Below, one piece after another: positions 1 through 8,644 of a stretch of DNA of 25,240 nt. The stretch is from Bremia lactucae. Lineage: Eukaryota > Oomycota > Peronosporomycetes > Peronosporales > Peronosporaceae. Position 1 is the first letter of the stretch. Every line of letters starts with the position of its first letter. The notes beneath the pieces are model-generated. The model ran no database searches, was not told the origin of the DNA, and worked only from the letters and a program-made list of their open reading frames with translations. Position numbers and translations under genes: made by a program. The stretch spans positions 1,127,812-1,153,051 of the forward strand of contig NC_090625.1 of the NCBI RefSeq assembly GCF_004359215.1, given 5' to 3'.

Positions 1-573
1 TTGAAAGTGACAAATGATTTGTCACTTAAAGCCCTAGTGGACTGCGGAGCGTCGAATAACTTTATTCGTCGCCAGTCACTAGAGGGTAGTAGGCTCAAAT
101 ATATTGAGCGCGACATCCCTCCAACGAGGATGACGGTGCGTCTAGCGACAGGCGCATCGATAACAGTGATGAAACGCGTAGTGAAATTTCACTACACGTT
201 AAGAAATTTACAGTATGATGATGATTTCATCGTACTGGATTTGGATGACAAATTTGATGTCATCCTGGGTTTACCTTGGCTCAGAAAATACGAGCCAAGG
301 ATCAGCTGGCAGCATCGATCCGTAAAGATGCCTGCCACTTGTTCATCAGATGGCCATCTGATGAACGTCTTGGAGCGTCCACAAGCGTGTGGATGTACTA
401 CGAGTGAGTGCGATGGCCTCACTTGTGGTACGGTCGTTAGTACAACCGCACAAGATCACAGTGTGATTACCAATCACAATGTGGAGTCAGCTGCCGGCGG
501 CTGTGTTAATGCACAGGCAGCGCCGAAGGTCCAATACGTGGGGACCTCTTCCCTCAACGTCTTCCGAGTGTGA
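1..573 (+). pseudogene. Gypsy retropepsin-like protease fragment, plus-strand copy
   Basis: An open frame of 190 codons starts at the window edge with TTG, so its true start lies outside or is lost. An aspartic-protease core is visible: the D-C-G-A-S active-site turn at residues 14-18 (bases 40-54) and the hydrophobic I-L-G-L-P-W-L strand near residues 88-94. The first 533 bases are the mirror of 722-1254. After residue 177 or so the frame leaves the repeat and soon stops. As it is detached from gag and pol on this strand, I read it as a retroelement relic and not a host gene. Confidence 0.75.
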
Positions 574-1254
574 TTGCGCTATCACAGTCGGGTCCACTAC
601 GGTCGACTCTCTACTCGACCTTGGATCATCGTGTTGTCCTTTCTGGGCAACCGGTATACTCCTTGAATGTCGCCCACTAAGCGTACATTCATGTCCCAAT
701 CCACTCGACCTTTTCGAGTGGTGGACCTTCGGCGCTGCCTGTGCATTAACACAGCCGCCGGCAGCTGACTCCACATTGTGATTGGTAATCACACTGTGAT
801 CTTGTGCGGTTGTACTAGCGACCGTACCACAAGTGAGGCCATCGCACTCACTCGTAGTACATCCACACGCTTGTGGACGCTCCAAGACGTTCATCAGATG
901 GCCATCTGATGAACAAGTGGCAGGCATCTTTACGGATCGATGCTGCCAGCTGATCCTTGGCTCGTATTTTCTGAGCCAAGGTAAACCTAGGATGACATCA
1001 AATTTGTCATCCAAATCCAGTACGATGAAATCATCATCATACTGTAAATCTCTTAACGTGTAGTGAAATTTCACTACGCGTTTCATTACTGTTATCGATG
1101 CGCCTGTCGCTAGACGCACCGTCATCCTCGTTGGAGGGATGTCGCGCTCAATATATTTGAGCCTACGACCCTCTAGTGACTGGCGACGAATAAAGTTATT
1201 CGACGCTCCGCAGTCCACTGAGGCTCTGAGTAACAAATCATTTGTCCCTTTCAA
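1..1254. repeat. Long inverted repeat: arms 1-533 and 722-1254, spacer 534-721
   Basis: Base n in the left arm pairs with base 1255-n in the right arm across about 533 bp. By eye there are only about a dozen mismatches, half of them in the outermost 40 bp. Both arms are the gypsy protease segment. The 188-bp spacer reads, on the minus strand, as the continuation of the protease-to-RT linker of the right-hand copy. A transcript through it would fold into a long hairpin. Confidence 0.9.
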
Positions 1255-1260
1255 CTTCAA
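534..1260 (-). pseudogene. Gypsy retropepsin-like protease fragment, minus-strand copy
   Basis: The minus-strand frame contains the same D-C-G-A-S turn and I-L-G-L-P-W-L strand as the plus copy. It is preceded by a linker and, farther upstream near 1520-1561, by the gag zinc knuckle. The linker past the protease (534-721) resembles the linker after the protease at 20.7-21.0 kb, so this is the copy in its native context. The frame stays open past 534 into the facing copy, which is read antisense there. Confidence 0.8.
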
Positions 1261-1363
1261 GGTGATGAGGGAAACCTCACCACCAGGTGCAGAGACACAT
1301 AATGATTGTGTGTCTGGAGCAACTTTTGTCAAGAGGTTTGCAAACTTTCTTGAGGTTGCTGGA

Positions 1364-1762
1364 TCAGTAGGGCGTTGCGCCCCTACTGACCCCGACAATT
1401 TTTTGGCGGTCCGCCTCGCTGTTGCGATTTCGCAACAACGTCGGATCCGCGACCATTGCTCTTTTTGGCATACGGTAAAAATTACGTTCAGTACCTTTCG
1501 GTGCTGGACGTGGGGCACTACACTCATGAGCGTAGTGTCCTAATTTTTGGCAGCGATGGCATTTCTGCGATCGCTTATTGTTCGAAAAGCGAGGTCTCTC
1601 GCTTTCGACGTAACAGAGGTCTATGGGTTCTGGACCTCCTCGCTCGTGTCGTCTTGGGGGACGAATTGATGACGAACTAGCTTGAGCCTGTCTCAAGTTA
1701 AAGTCCTCTTGTTCCGCAACGGGTATTGCTTCGTCGAGCGTATCCAGTTCCAAGCGGAACAT
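1364..1762 (-). pseudogene. Gypsy gag C-terminal part with CCHC zinc knuckle
   Basis: The frame carries a retroviral-type zinc knuckle C-x2-C-x4-H-x4-C at 1520-1561 with all four ligands present. An acidic segment (E-Q-E-D) and an arginine-rich patch precede it. In this family the knuckle binds the element's RNA for packaging. It lies one frame away from the upstream gag piece, with a break near 1765-1815, and is followed by the protease segment. The related knuckle at 21764-21805 has lost its histidine, so this copy is the better preserved of the two. Confidence 0.8.
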
Positions 1763-1813
1763 GTAGGTCTTTACGGGACAATCGACCCGTAAGACCTTGC
1801 ATGAACACCGTAA

Positions 1814-2326
1814 TCAACGTGTGTTCATGGACTGGGTTATTTGTAATACAACTCGCTTAGATCGTATGTGCTGGGCATATGCGTGCACATCACGCTTGCC
1901 TTGCTTGAGTTTCAGAAGCTCTGAACGAGCTCTGAACTCAGCCCTTGGTGGTTCAAACGTCTGTTTGAGTCGGGTTTTAAAAGCCTCTAGCGACCCAAAG
2001 ACATATGGGTCGCGCAACTTGAGGCCCAATGCCCAAGTTTTGGCACGACCTGTCAGATTTGTTTGAGCGAATGCGATTTGCATTTGCTCGTCGATGATGT
2101 GACGTGCCCTTATGGCATCGTCTAATTCGACAAACCATCTCAAAAGGGAGTCTTCTTCGACTCCCCTATATTTTGAGATGTCAATCTTTAGAGTTTCGGG
2201 ACGACGCGTTTGCGTCATCCCAGGTACAGGGGTCTGTACCTGTTGTAACCTCAACAGTTCCGCCTGTTGAGAGCCTTGCTGATTCAGCAAGGCTACTTTT
2301 TCCTTCATCTCGTCGAGTTCATGTGT
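1814..2326 (-). pseudogene. Gypsy gag core domain (retrotransposon gag family)
   Basis: About 165 codons resemble the capsid-like retrotransposon gag domain: a coiled N-terminal stretch rich in Q, L and E, then a W-F-x-x-L-D-D-A-I segment, a G-R-A-x-x-W-A segment, and a basic L-K-x-G-K-R-D-V segment near the end. The protein would assemble the particle. Homology to the 22.2-22.5 kb gag copy ends at about 2326, where LTR-like AT-rich sequence begins. The usual 5' leader and primer-binding site are therefore missing. A frameshift near 1814 separates it from the knuckle piece. Confidence 0.8.
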
Positions 2327-2626
2327 ATTAAATATTATTAAGTGTCTCTTGTTCTATCTTTGTAAGAGCTAACTTAATTATAATCTAATACTAAACATGT
2401 AAATGAATTCTTATTTCTATCTTATCTGTAACTCTCTCTTTGATTACTCCTACAGCTGATTAGTCTGTGGAATAAATAGGTATAATGGTCTAATACCTAT
2501 TTATGGATAAAAATTCTGAATATTACTATATAAAGTAATATCCTCCAAATAATATCTACCTTTTAGATAATATATTATTTAACAACCTTTACGTGTTAAT
2601 TTCATGTAACGATACACCCCGTTACA
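2327..2626 (-). repeat. LTR-like remnant ending in CCCGTTACA
   Basis: The AT-rich segment ends at 2626 with a TGTAAC...CCCGTTACA pattern matching the end of the LTR at 23266. It sits immediately upstream (minus strand) of gag, where a 5' LTR is expected. Its middle does not obviously match the other LTRs here, so it may be a different LTR family. The inner boundary at about 2327 is only the point where gag homology stops. Confidence 0.5.
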
Positions 2627-3219
2627 CTCACTGCACATGAGAGAAGACGGTCCAACTGCTTTCCCGCTTTGCGAAGGTGAGTGCTTAAGTAAAGCGTGGC
2701 CGCAAAAGACGTGCCCGCCTACAAGAAGCGCCCGCCTCAATTTGTGTCCTCTATTTTTGTAAATATGAGCACAGGCACTAGATTATGTATGATCAAAAGG
2801 AAATAAGTGTACGATAGCACATTGAAAAATTTTTTTGCCCGTGATAATTGTTGTATTTCAAAACTGCCGAAAAGATCACGAAGTTAGATTGCGGTGGATT
2901 ACTGGTCGTACAAAACAGACCAGCGAGCAAAGCCGGGACAGGATTTCTTGGCCCGCAAGTCATTAAGACGCAAAGTGGTGAGCATTACTGTTGAGGGTGC
3001 GGCATTAAATGTATTTGGAATGTACAACAGTCATATATAAATTCAACATCTATATGATTTACGAACAAAGCTTAGGTACATATTGTCAACTCTTTGTGAC
3101 TTTGAACCGGGCAAACAGCTGGTTGACGTTGAATTTGCTCCAAGCGGGAGGGTCTGACCGTTTATTTGACTGCTAGATCTGCGAATCATTTGTAAACTTG
3201 CGAACCACCACACCAGCTC
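2627..3219. other. Intergenic region, no gene recognised
   Basis: About 590 bp of unique-looking sequence between the retroelement end and the fructokinase promoter. Minus-strand frames here are antisense to the fructokinase 5' end. I see no RNA gene and no repeat. Confidence 0.5.
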
Positions 3220-3236
3220 CTCATTACAATCATTCA
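3220..3236 (+). promoter_or_regulatory. Oomycete-type initiator/flanking promoter element for the fructokinase
   Basis: CTCATTACAATCATTC resembles the oomycete core promoter (Inr TCAYTYY followed by a CAWTTT-like flanking element). It lies about 13-29 bp upstream of the ATG at 3249. This supports starting the protein at 3249 and not at the in-frame ATG at 3198, which would be upstream of the initiator. The match is not perfect. Confidence 0.5.
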
Positions 3237-3248
3237 AGCGACATATTG

Positions 3249-4133
3249 ATGCATCGTTTCGCTGGAGTCGAAGTTGGCGGCACAACGTGGGTGGTGGCCA
3301 TTGCCGAAGATCACCCAGAGAACATCTTAGAAAAGTTTGAGGTGGATACGACGACACCTACCGAGACAATTGGCGCTGTTCTCGGATGGTTGAAGGAGCG
3401 CAAATTCGACTCGATTGGTATTGCGTCGTTTGGCCCCGTGGACCTTAACAAAAAATCGCCAACATACGGCTACATAACGAGCACGCCAAAACCTAATTGG
3501 GGCAACGTGGACGTTGTGGGTGCGTTTAAGCGCGCGTTTCCGAGCACCCCTATTGCCTTCGATACAGACGTAAATGCCCCGGCTCTTTACGAAGTAGCGT
3601 ACGGTGGTCACGGTGATATCAGTAGCGCCGTTTACATAACAGTGGGCACTGGTGTTGGAGTCGGTGTGTGCACAAACGGCAATGCCATCCACGGATTCAT
3701 GCATCCTGAAGGTGGCCACATTGTCGTGCCACCTGCTCCGCAAGATATTAAGACCGGTTTTAAGGGCGTCTGTCCGTTCCATGGAGACTGTGTTGAGGGC
3801 ATGGTTGCTGCGGGCTCCATAGCTGAGCGTACGGGCGTTGACCGCCGTGAGTTGGCTAGCATCACGGATGATGATCCAGTGTGGGAAACAATTGCCCATT
3901 ACCTTGCCAATCTGTGCGTTAACGTGACGTTTATTACGTCTCCAGATGTTATTGTTATTGGTGGCGGCATTGCTCGTCGTGAAAAACTGTTTCACCTCAT
4001 TCGTGAGAAGTTTTTGGCCCGCGTCAACAAGTACGGCCAGCAGCCGCCTGTAGAGAAGTACATTCGTGCATCCTTTCACCCAGCCATTGGCCTTGTAAGC
4101 TCGCTCCATCTTGCCCGCTTGGAGCTGCAGTGA
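3249..4133 (+). CDS. ROK-family fructokinase-like sugar kinase
   Basis: An intronless 294-residue protein of the ROK (repressor, ORF, kinase) family, closest by motif to bacterial fructokinases that make fructose 6-phosphate from fructose and ATP. Visible are the N-terminal phosphate-binding G-V-E-V-G-G-T (residues 6-12), the D-V-N-A segment with the presumed catalytic Asp107, the glycine-rich T-V-G-T-G-V-G-V-G (131-139), and the zinc-site block H-P-E-G-G-H followed by C-P-F-H-G-D-C (152-181), typical of fructokinase-type ROK proteins. There is a late G-G-G-I (about 252-255). No signal peptide is seen, so it is probably cytosolic. The length fits the family (about 290-300). Bacterial-like family and lack of introns suggest old horizontal transfer, which is inference. 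The substrate could also be glucose or mannose. Confidence 0.88.
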   Translation: MHRFAGVEVGGTTWVVAIAEDHPENILEKFEVDTTTPTETIGAVLGWLKERKFDSIGIASFGPVDLNKKSPTYGYITSTPKPNWGNVDVVGAFKRAFPSTPIAFDTDVNAPALYEVAYGGHGDISSAVYITVGTGVGVGVCTNGNAIHGFMHPEGGHIVVPPAPQDIKTGFKGVCPFHGDCVEGMVAAGSIAERTGVDRRELASITDDDPVWETIAHYLANLCVNVTFITSPDVIVIGGGIARREKLFHLIREKFLARVNKYGQQPPVEKYIRASFHPAIGLVSSLHLARLELQ

Positions 4134-4587
4134 AGACAAAGAAAATCAGCGAGCTCGCACACTGAGCTCTGCTTGAGATGATTGTTAGCAAGTAGGAAAC
4201 GACATCATAAGAAAATCAAGGTGCAGTTGCTAGTGCTAGACGACAGATAAATGACTATGTCAATTAAAATGTGAGATCGATGACTTTCGTTGATTTTATC
4301 AGGACGCTTAAATTTTCATGTAGTATAAAGCTTCGATTAGATTTTGCACGATCGAGGAATCTTATGAAGCCTTACCCTCAATTCTCATTCGGACCGCAAC
4401 TTCGTAGACAAGCAGACATTATGCTGTCTTGTTCAATGCTACTCAAACATTGGCAGAAGTCGATCTCATGCGAGCCGTGCTGACTCATACAGAAAGAAGT
4501 TTCCTTAGCGTCTTACTATACTGTCACGCCCCAACATTGTTCTGCATTTCTTTGTTGACAATTCCGAATAAACACGCCAGCGGATGC
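4134..4587. other. Intergenic region downstream of the fructokinase
   Basis: Only short frames without recognisable motifs occur between the fructokinase stop and the tRNA-like unit. It presumably contains the fructokinase 3' UTR. Nothing else is supported. Confidence 0.4.
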
Positions 4588-4740
4588 AAAAAAAACATGC
4601 ATGGAGTCCAATACAACAGCAACATAACCGTTAAATGCTTAAGCGTTGTGGAAGTGTCATCGTACCGCCCTCCGCGGGTATCGATCGATCCACGTACTTC
4701 CGGTCCCAGTTTTAGTGCTTAACCACTCGACCCAGATAGC
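4588..4740 (-). ncRNA. Possible Pol III unit or tRNA-derived SINE remnant
   Basis: On the minus strand an A-box-like TGGGTCGAGTGGTTAAG starts at 4734 and a B-box-like GGATCGATCGATA lies at 4679-4691, about 43 bp away. A run of eight T (4588-4595) follows and could end Pol III transcription. The spacing suits a tRNA-derived promoter. The anticodon and acceptor arms do not pair, so this is not a functional tRNA. An imperfect palindrome (4663-4680) follows the B box. Confidence 0.35.
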
Positions 4741-4909
4741 TTTTGTAAGAGAATACTTGAATAGCTGCAGTAGGCAAAAACAAAAACGAATTGCAACAAG
4801 AACACGCCTGTCAAAAAAATTAAGAGCTTTTTAATAATTATGATCCTCGCACTCTTTCCATCATCAATCGTCTGTCTTTGCGTGCTTCATCCATCGCACA
4901 ACACGAAAT
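4741..4909. other. Spacer downstream of VPS33
   Basis: Short AT-rich sequence between the tRNA-like unit and the VPS33 stop codon, probably the VPS33 3' UTR. No further feature is seen. Confidence 0.4.
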
Positions 4910-6897
4910 TTACAATTTGAGAAAGCGGAGCACCTCCTTGTCAAAGCAAGACTTGAGCAGCGTATCACCGTTGATGATCTTTGTTGTCGCCACGATAATA
5001 TCATATTGGCCTACGATAATATACATGAAGCAGAAATTAAATTTGTAAGTGTCGTGCAGCAGATGAAAGGTTGGTGTACAGCCAAATAACAAAAACACAA
5101 AGACCTACAGTCAGGCTGGCGAGACAGATGACGCAGCGCAGCAATCTCCATAAAGGTCACGCCTCCAAGATAGTACACCAGCAGTACTTTGCGGTCTTCA
5201 CTACCAAAATTGTCCAGCTTAGAAGCTGCAGCAGGAGCTGTAGAGTCATCGCCTGCATTTTTGTTGAACGTCTGCGAGACTTCTCCGGAGGGTCCAGGAA
5301 GCTGACGTAGACCTTCCTGCACAGCACTCCAGCCACGAGGCTTAATGGCGCTTTCAACAATGCGCACAGAAAGCGGAGCATAACCAGCAGCGTGGCTACG
5401 GCTGACGTAAGCACAATCGCGAGGATCACGCGGGTCCACATCTTCGTTTAGCAGGCGAAATGATTTCCGAGCAAGATTAAATCCACTTGCTTCATTCCAC
5501 AAGGTTTCCCGCCGACTAAATAAGCCAGCTTTCTCCAAATTACTAAGTACTAGCATCATCTCAAAGCCGTAAGTTTGTACAAGTTCGCGACTAAGATGCG
5601 TGTAATTCTTCGTTTTGATGCCACCAGCAGCCACAGATTGTAAGCAAAGTTGGCGCAAAACCCCAAGCAGTGGCTCTTGATCCCCAATTCGTTCCTCCAG
5701 CTGCTCAAAGATTGTTTCACCAATAAGAACCAGATTTTCTGCATCCTTAAGGTCACGAAATCGCTTTGAGTCTGTAGTCTTTTTTATAAGCTCAGCCAAA
5801 TTTATGTGTTGCTGAAGGGACTGGTAATTTTGCTTTAGACCAGGAATACGCTTCACAAACTCGCGGATTTCGCTTATTGATGCATCGCGGTTTTTTCGAA
5901 ATTCGTCGTATCGTTCGCGAATCTCGCGTGCTTGCTGCTGTAAATTTACACCAAGACGCTCGACGTGATAGTCGCGTACTTCGGCGTACAGTTTATCATT
6001 TGAATTAAGAGGCACCGACACTTGACCAGAACGACTACCATTGTTGCTTGAATTAGGTCCGTCGTCGTCAGCGATAAGCTCCGCATCTACAGTAATGAAG
6101 CCGTGCGTAATGCCCAAGATTTCGTCCAGCAGTCCTTCGTACGTCATAGGGGAGCACATAGGTGTCACAAGGTCCACTTTGCGGTCAATAAGCACGACTG
6201 TGTCAATCTCAGGGTCTAGTACTCCGATAGGGCTGCCAGCTACTTCTTGCTCGCGCCGAAAGTGCGCCATCATCTGGTAAATGACTTTGGCCATGGTGCC
6301 TTTGTACTTGATGTGCGCAAACATACCAAATACTGTCTGCAACTTGATGAGTGAGGCTGCGACAGTGTGGAGATTGGTTTTATCACCGTCTACGTAAAAT
6401 TCTTTAAAGCACGCATCTAGCTCAAGTGTGAGTACATCGTCGTCGAAAGGAATTAAATCTAGCTTGTATTCACCCACGCTGATGCTACCAAAAACACCTT
6501 CTTTCTTAAGCACTTCGTCACAGACAAGCGTACGACGGCTCACGTAATAGAGATGGAAGCGCTTCTTAAAGCTCGCCGATTTGTCAGCCCCTAAGTCGCG
6601 AACATACTTCGCCACATAGCGCACAGCTCGCACCGACGGACGGATAAGAAATAAGACGAATTCGCAGCTTGTTTTGACTGTTTTGCCGAAAGCGTGAAAA
6701 TCTTTAACGCCGTGATTTTTGAGCACCGCCGTACCATCAACAAGCACGTGGTTAAGCGGCCCATTAAGTTCCGGATCCAGTACAAGACAGATATCCTTTC
6801 CAATTGAGTCCAAGATTGAGAACAACTCACGTCGTGAGTCCTCACGCAGAACTGCCAAATTCAGCACCCCATTCTCAAGTGTACACGCCTTCGACAT
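4910..6897 (-). CDS. VPS33: VPS33, Sec1/Munc18-family subunit of HOPS/CORVET
   Basis: Two exons, 6897-5109 and 5010-4910, with a 98-bp GT...AG intron (5011-5108). They join in frame to give 629 residues, normal for the family (about 600). VPS33 binds SNAREs within the HOPS and CORVET tethering complexes and drives endosome and vacuole fusion. Family segments run throughout: N-terminal L-N-L-A-V-L-R-E-D-S-R-R-E-L, then D-L-I-P-F-D-D-D, L-I-D-R-K-V-D-L-V-T-P, L-Q-T-Y-G-F-E, L-E-K-A-G-L, and the last-exon V-A-T-T-K-I-I-N-G. A divergent Asn/Ser-rich loop follows the D-R-x-V-D-L-x-T-P segment. The chosen start (M-S-K-A-C) matches the family N-terminus. An in-frame ATG 45 bp upstream (6942) would add an odd hydrophobic tail. 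Confidence 0.93.
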
Positions 6898-6978
6898 GGC
6901 TATCGTTAAACTTATAGCTACGAAAAAAATATATATCATCAATTTATTGGTGTAATTTTTGAGTATTGGGGTGAAACA
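6898..6978. promoter_or_regulatory. 81-bp shared promoter between VPS33 and the DUF185 methyltransferase
   Basis: The two start codons face away from each other across only 81 bp, which must hold both core promoters. On the plus strand CAATTTATT (6940-6948) fits the oomycete flanking promoter element CAWTTTNYY, 31 bp before the methyltransferase ATG. No equally clear motif was found for VPS33. Confidence 0.5.
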
Positions 6979-8505
6979 ATGCTAGGCCATGCTCGCCGGC
7001 GGCGGTCAACCCTATTAAAGCATCTATTTTCTTCTGCAGCCATTGCCGACGCGGTGCTGACGCGGGAATTTATTTACGCATCGTTGTATGCTAAGGAGGC
7101 GGGTTACTTTACGACGCAACACCGGGAGGTGTTGCACACTCCAGCGCAGGGCATCGACTTTGGCAACTTGTGGGGTGCCGGAGAGTATCGCAGTGTACTT
7201 GCACAGCTCTATAAAGAAAGCCCTGAAGCCTGGCTCACACCAGTTGAAATATTTGCGCCGCATTACTCACATGCGCTAGCACGATACATGCTCAACTCAC
7301 CCTTCTTACGCCAAGAGCTCGTGATTTTTGAGATTGGTGGTGGCTCTGGGTCCAACGCGCTGCATATTCTCAACTATCTCAAGGAGCATATGCCTGATGT
7401 GTACGCCAGAACCAAATACACGCTTATTGAAATTAGTCCCGTCATGGCTAAGCGTCAGCACAAGTGCGTCACCACTGTGCATCCGCATCAATGCACAGTC
7501 ATTAATCAGGACATTTTGACTTTTGCAGATACGCACGCGCCTGTGAGTTCACATTGCTTCTTCTTGGCTTTGGAGGTTTTGGACAACTTACCGCACGATA
7601 AGGTTACGATTAAGAATGGCAAATGGTTCGAGACCGTCGTCAAGATGCAGAGTGATGTGGGTATTCCAGTGCTAGAGGAGGCTATACGCCCGCTCAATGA
7701 CATGCTTATACGCCAGACACTCCACTATTTTGGCTGTGAACTTCCGCTGCACGTTTCGTACAAAAATAAAAGTGGCCTGGCGCAGCGTGTGCGGCACATG
7801 CTGGGCAAGGAAAGTCCCGCGCTGACCTCAGCATTCATTCCGACGGGCGCCATGCAGTTACTAAACACGCTCCGCTCGGCATTTCCACAACATCATCTCA
7901 TTGCAGCTGACTTTGACTCACTCCCCGCTCCAAATCTCAATGAACTTTCTGATGTTAAAGCTATCAAGCATCCTCTGAGCCCTACGGCGACATCGGCTGG
8001 CGCTCTTTTTGCCGGTAATGCACCTCTTGTCGCTTCGAAAGTCACCGGTGCGATAATCTCGCGCGTTGATACTAGCAAAATGACGCTTTTAATGTGTCTC
8101 TTTTCGTTGGCTTGTGTCTGCAGGTGTGACGCAAGACCACGACACATATCTAGTGCGAGGTGGGATCGCCGATATCTTTTTCTCTACCGACTTTGATCGA
8201 CTCAAGAAAGCGTATTGCTCTACCCTTCAGCGAGAGCCTAATGAGGTATAGTCAGCCTCTGCATTACAGCATTCTCGACTTGCATCACTATTGATATGTT
8301 GTTGTTCAGGTTTCTGTTGTAAAGTCATTCGAATTCTTGAAAGAGTTTGCTGATGTAGAGAAAACCAAGACCATCACTCGGTATGTGACTGCTTGCTTTC
8401 GGTCGCCGTTTAATGGTGTCAAGACATCTCATTTCTTGTCTTGTGGCATTTAGATACAATCCGCTACTGGAAGACTACTCTAATACCAGCTTCATCTTAT
8501 CTTAG
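6979..8505 (+). CDS. Mitochondrial DUF185/NDUFAF7-type SAM-dependent methyltransferase
   Basis: Four exons: 6979-8047, 8124-8245, 8310-8380 and 8454-8505. The introns are 76, 64 and 73 bp, all GT...AG, and the joined frame gives 437 residues. The family (PF02636, MidA/NDUFAF7) includes the arginine methyltransferase needed for complex I assembly. Visible are an Arg-rich N-terminus (R-R-R-R near residue 6) suited to mitochondrial import, motif I F-E-I-G-G-G-S-G-S (117-125), an acidic motif II L-I-E-I-S (149-153), an A-L-E-V-L-D-N segment in the place of the family's E-F-F-D motif, then I-P-T-G-A-M-Q and A-D-F-D-S-L-P. After the introns come I-A-D-I-F-F-S-T-D-F-D and a C-terminal N-P-L-L-E-D-Y motif. 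It resembles the fungal/YKL162C-like branch more than human NDUFAF7, so complex I assembly is inferred. Confidence 0.87.
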
Positions 8506-8644
8506 CTGTGGCCATAAATTCAACATGGCAGCCTCGAAATCCAGTCTTCTATTTATTTCGCTGATGTTTTTTTAAAAAGCACGAGTCTTGTTTTGTTACA
8601 ATGCCAGTTTCGTGTCACAAACGAATCTGGGGGTTTAAGGAACC
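8506..8644. other. Short convergent 3' spacer
   Basis: A 139-bp gap between the stop codons of the methyltransferase (+) and the zinc-finger gene (-). The two 3' UTRs probably overlap here. No other feature is seen. Confidence 0.5.

Larger units (their letters stand above)
1..2626 (-). mobile_element. Decayed Ty3/gypsy retrotransposon fragment (gag-protease plus LTR-like end)
   Basis: On the minus strand, reading down from about 2626, there is an AT-rich LTR-like end, a gag domain, a CCHC zinc knuckle and a retropepsin-like domain. This is the gag-pro order of Ty3/gypsy elements. The same order and clearly related protein sequence recur at 20.7-22.5 kb, so the two are copies of one family. 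Here the protease is followed by a second, oppositely oriented protease copy that reaches the left window edge. Several frameshifts separate the gag pieces. No reverse transcriptase or integrase is visible, so this piece is non-autonomous. Whether it continues left of base 1 cannot be seen. Confidence 0.85.

Noticed and set aside
1..1254. A CRISPR or tandem repeat array, suggested by many short repeats
   Set aside because: The repeats are inverted, of different sequence each time, and lie in gypsy coding sequence; no constant direct repeat with spacers exists.
3327..4139. A 270-codon open frame on the minus strand opposite the fructokinase
   Set aside because: It is antisense to a motif-complete ROK gene, has no recognisable domain, and is explained by the codon pattern of the true gene.
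4646..4740. A functional tRNA-Ser or tRNA-Sec gene on the minus strand
   Set aside because: A and B boxes are present but the anticodon and acceptor stems do not pair, so only a tRNA-like remnant is supported.
2627..4909. RXLR or Crinkler effector genes in the spacers
   Set aside because: No signal peptide followed by an RXLR-EER or LFLAK motif is seen in any frame of these gaps.
5011..5108. C-terminal extension of VPS33 by read-through of this stretch
   Set aside because: Splicing it out restores the family C-terminus in frame; the read-through sequence is Cys-rich and unlike the family.
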